Made by a program: the position numbers and the translations under genes. 15,965 nt of DNA, from NCBI GenBank assembly GCA_900767025.1, contig CAAFXS010000061.1:1-15965 (forward strand), in the 5' to 3' direction. The DNA is from Clostridia bacterium (lineage in GTDB: Bacteria > Bacillota > Clostridia > Oscillospirales > Acutalibacteraceae). Shown here one piece after another: positions 15,004-15,965 of this stretch (position 1 is its first letter; every line of letters begins with the position of its first letter). The notes under the pieces were generated by a model, which ran no database searches, was not told the DNA's origin, and saw only the letters and a program-made list of their open reading frames with translations.

Positions 15004-15312
15004 AAGCCCCCGAGGGGCATTTTTGACTCCCTGCAAATCCCCGAAAGTCCTTGATTTTACCGGCTTTTCTGGGATTTCACTGTTAGTAAATTCTCGTCCA
15101 AAACCTGCTAATTTTTCGTGGTTTTTTGCCTTCCTTTTAGCAGGGTATTAGCAAATGCAAAGAAATATGGGAAACATCATTGAGTTAATCTGTAGCCCAT
15201 AAATCACAGGAAACGCATTTCAAGTTTAAGCATTCTCTTATGCAAATAAGAAACCTGTGTTCAAATATTATAATGGTTTTTTGCCTTGATTTCAAGGTTT
15301 TTCAGGCATTAC
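15004..15312. mobile_element. End of integrated element, non-coding part
   Basis: No convincing gene lies here. It starts with a GCCCC/GGGGC hairpin followed by ATTTTTG (15006-15025). Between 15081 and 15155 there are four related motifs, TGTTAGTAAAT, ATTAGCAGGT (reverse strand), TTTAGCAGGG and TATTAGCAAAT, two of them forming an inverted pair CCTGCTAA (15104-15111) and TTAGCAGG (15137-15144). Such repeats beside an attachment core could be integrase arm-binding sites. A short CCTTGA/TCAAGG palindrome lies near 15286. The 15160-15280 stretch shows nothing recognisable. Confidence 0.55.
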
Positions 15313-15342
15313 AAAAGGCAACCCTGACGGATTGCCTTTTTT
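15313..15342 (-). terminator. Terminator after the integrase remnant
   Basis: AAAAGGCAA (15313-15321) pairs with TTGCCTTTT (15332-15340), with an inner CC/GG. On the minus strand it follows the integrase stop (15349-15351) by a few bases and ends in CCTTTTG; on the plus strand it has a six-T tail, so it can work in both directions. Confidence 0.75.
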
Positions 15343-15348
15343 GTACGA

Positions 15349-15861
15349 TTAAATTGTTTTCGCTAAAGCCTTTAATAATGCTGCTGTTTCCGGATTTGAT
15401 AACAGTTTTGCGAGCAAAGCAGCGTTCTCATCTGTACGGTTCTCGGCAGGCTTTTCTTCTTCAACTTCGCACTCATTTTGAACCTCTGCCATTGGGTCAA
15501 GGAGTTCAACCGAAGTTTCAAACTTGGGCATTGGAGCAGTTTTTCCTTCTTCCACATTTTTGAGACCTTTCGCATTGTAGAACTGTTCCTCAAACTTCTG
15601 TGCGTTGTATCGTCTGTCCTCGTCAATGATATGGCTGTAAACATCGGCAACCATATCCATTCGGGCGTGTCCTGAGTCGCCCTGAACCGATTTCATATCG
15701 CCGCCGTTCCATTTCAGCTTGTAGGTTATACTTGCGTGACGGAAGCTGTGAAATACCACATCCGGTAGGTCGTTGTCCTGTATCAGCTTTTTCAAAGCAC
15801 GGTTGATTACCTGACCTTCCATCGGTCTGCCTGACGAATGGCAGAATAAGATTGCGATAAT
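15349..15861 (-). pseudogene. int: Tyrosine integrase, C-terminal fragment
   Basis: This is the catalytic end of a phage/ICE-type tyrosine recombinase. It shows FCHSSGRPMEG, then HSFR with the second catalytic Arg (codon near 15740), GDSGHARMDMVADVY with His and the nucleophile Tyr, and a charged C-terminal tail of about 90 residues. The SAM-like DNA-binding domain, core-binding domain and first catalytic Arg are missing. The recognisable part begins just left of the hairpin at 15862, and the open frame there runs into the hairpin (nominal ATG at 15888), so the gene was cut by a deletion or insertion. It cannot be active alone. Its place about 350 bases from the tRNA-Arg attachment site, and its direction, fit the integrase that made the insertion. 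Confidence 0.85.
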
Positions 15862-15910
15862 AAAAAGATGGATTGTTACAGTTTGCAAAACTGTGGTAAT
15901 CCATCTTTTT
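15862..15910 (-). terminator. 23-bp hairpin terminator at the integrase breakpoint
   Basis: Arms 15862-15884 and 15888-15910 pair over 23 positions (three G-T wobbles) around a GCA loop, with A and T runs at the ends. On the minus strand it follows the stop codon of the right-edge gene by two bases and ends in TTTTTATTATC, a strong terminator. Confidence 0.85.
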
Positions 15911-15912
15911 TC

Positions 15913-15965
15913 TTATGCCTTTTTGATTTCACCTGCAAGTTCAAAGCCCTTTTTTGCTGCAATCA
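15913..15965 (-). CDS. Unidentified gene, C-terminal end only
   Basis: The right edge holds the last 16 codons of a leftward gene, ending AAKKGFELAGEIKKA and a TAA at 15913-15915. The reading is supported by the strong terminator right after the stop. Too little is present to name a family. It separates the integrase remnant from whatever originally lay upstream of it. Confidence 0.5.
   Translation of the reverse strand, partial: IAAKKGFELAGEIKKA

Noticed and set aside
14959..15100. A complete tRNA-Arg gene
   Set aside because: Only the anticodon loop to the CCA end is present; bases after 15003 supply no anticodon 5' strand, D arm or 5' acceptor strand.
15349..15888. Integrase as a functional short recombinase starting at 15888
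   Set aside because: The nominal first residues are encoded by the terminator hairpin, and the first catalytic Arg and DNA-binding domains are missing.
1..15965. CRISPR array
   Set aside because: No set of regularly spaced direct repeats with unique spacers is present anywhere in the window.

Overview
The window looks like a chromosomal segment of a low-to-moderate G+C Clostridia member, most likely a Ruminococcus-like Oscillospirales gut anaerobe. This is inferred from a 876-residue pyruvate,phosphate dikinase numbered almost exactly like the Clostridium symbiosum enzyme, a T-box leader on proS, a stand-alone AICAR transformylase, a VanW-type lipoprotein, strong AGGAGG-type ribosome binding sites, A/T-rich intergenic regions with sigma-A promoters, and small palindromic repeats. 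Most of the window is core metabolism; the right end is an integrated element.

Layout from left to right. (1) 1-104 is a palindromic repeat. (2) 184-2327, minus strand, is a compact operon: stand-alone AICAR formyltransferase, exodeoxyribonuclease III and a 59-residue four-cysteine protein, closed by a terminator. (3) 2410-3950, plus strand, holds two overlapping RimK-like ATP-grasp genes of unknown substrate, driven by a promoter so close to the first ATG that the mRNA should be nearly leaderless. (4) 3951-4228 has no intact gene: a short remnant resembling the C-terminus of a SLOG/DUF1273-type protein, a perfect 17-bp inverted repeat and a bidirectional terminator. (5) 4229-6859, minus strand, is ppdK. 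(6) 7058-9299, plus strand, is glmU followed by a VanW-domain lipoprotein with a TTG start. (7) 9320-11437, plus strand, is a promoter, a complete T-box riboswitch with proline-compatible specifier, and proS, which carries a one-base frameshift. (8) 11459-13704, minus strand, is the serC-serA operon (TAATG overlap) from a consensus promoter. (9) 14053-14910, plus strand, is a short-chain dehydrogenase with a strong terminator. (10) From 14959 to the right edge is a 45-base 3' half of tRNA-Arg(CCU) including CCA, which reads as an attachment site, then non-coding DNA with repeated TTAGCA-like motifs, the C-terminal part of a tyrosine integrase, a 23-bp hairpin terminator and the last codons of another gene.

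Functionally, serC/serA (serine synthesis from 3-phosphoglycerate), ppdK (pyruvate/PEP interconversion), glmU (UDP-GlcNAc for the cell wall) and the purine gene fit an anaerobic fermenter with biosynthetic capacity. The items most worth a second look are the proS frameshift next to a correctly phased TTTAAAT heptamer, the tandem ATP-grasp pair whose second member has Glu at the usual metal-binding Asn, and the tRNA-Arg attachment site with its decayed integrase. I found no CRISPR array and no clear, wholly new multi-gene system.
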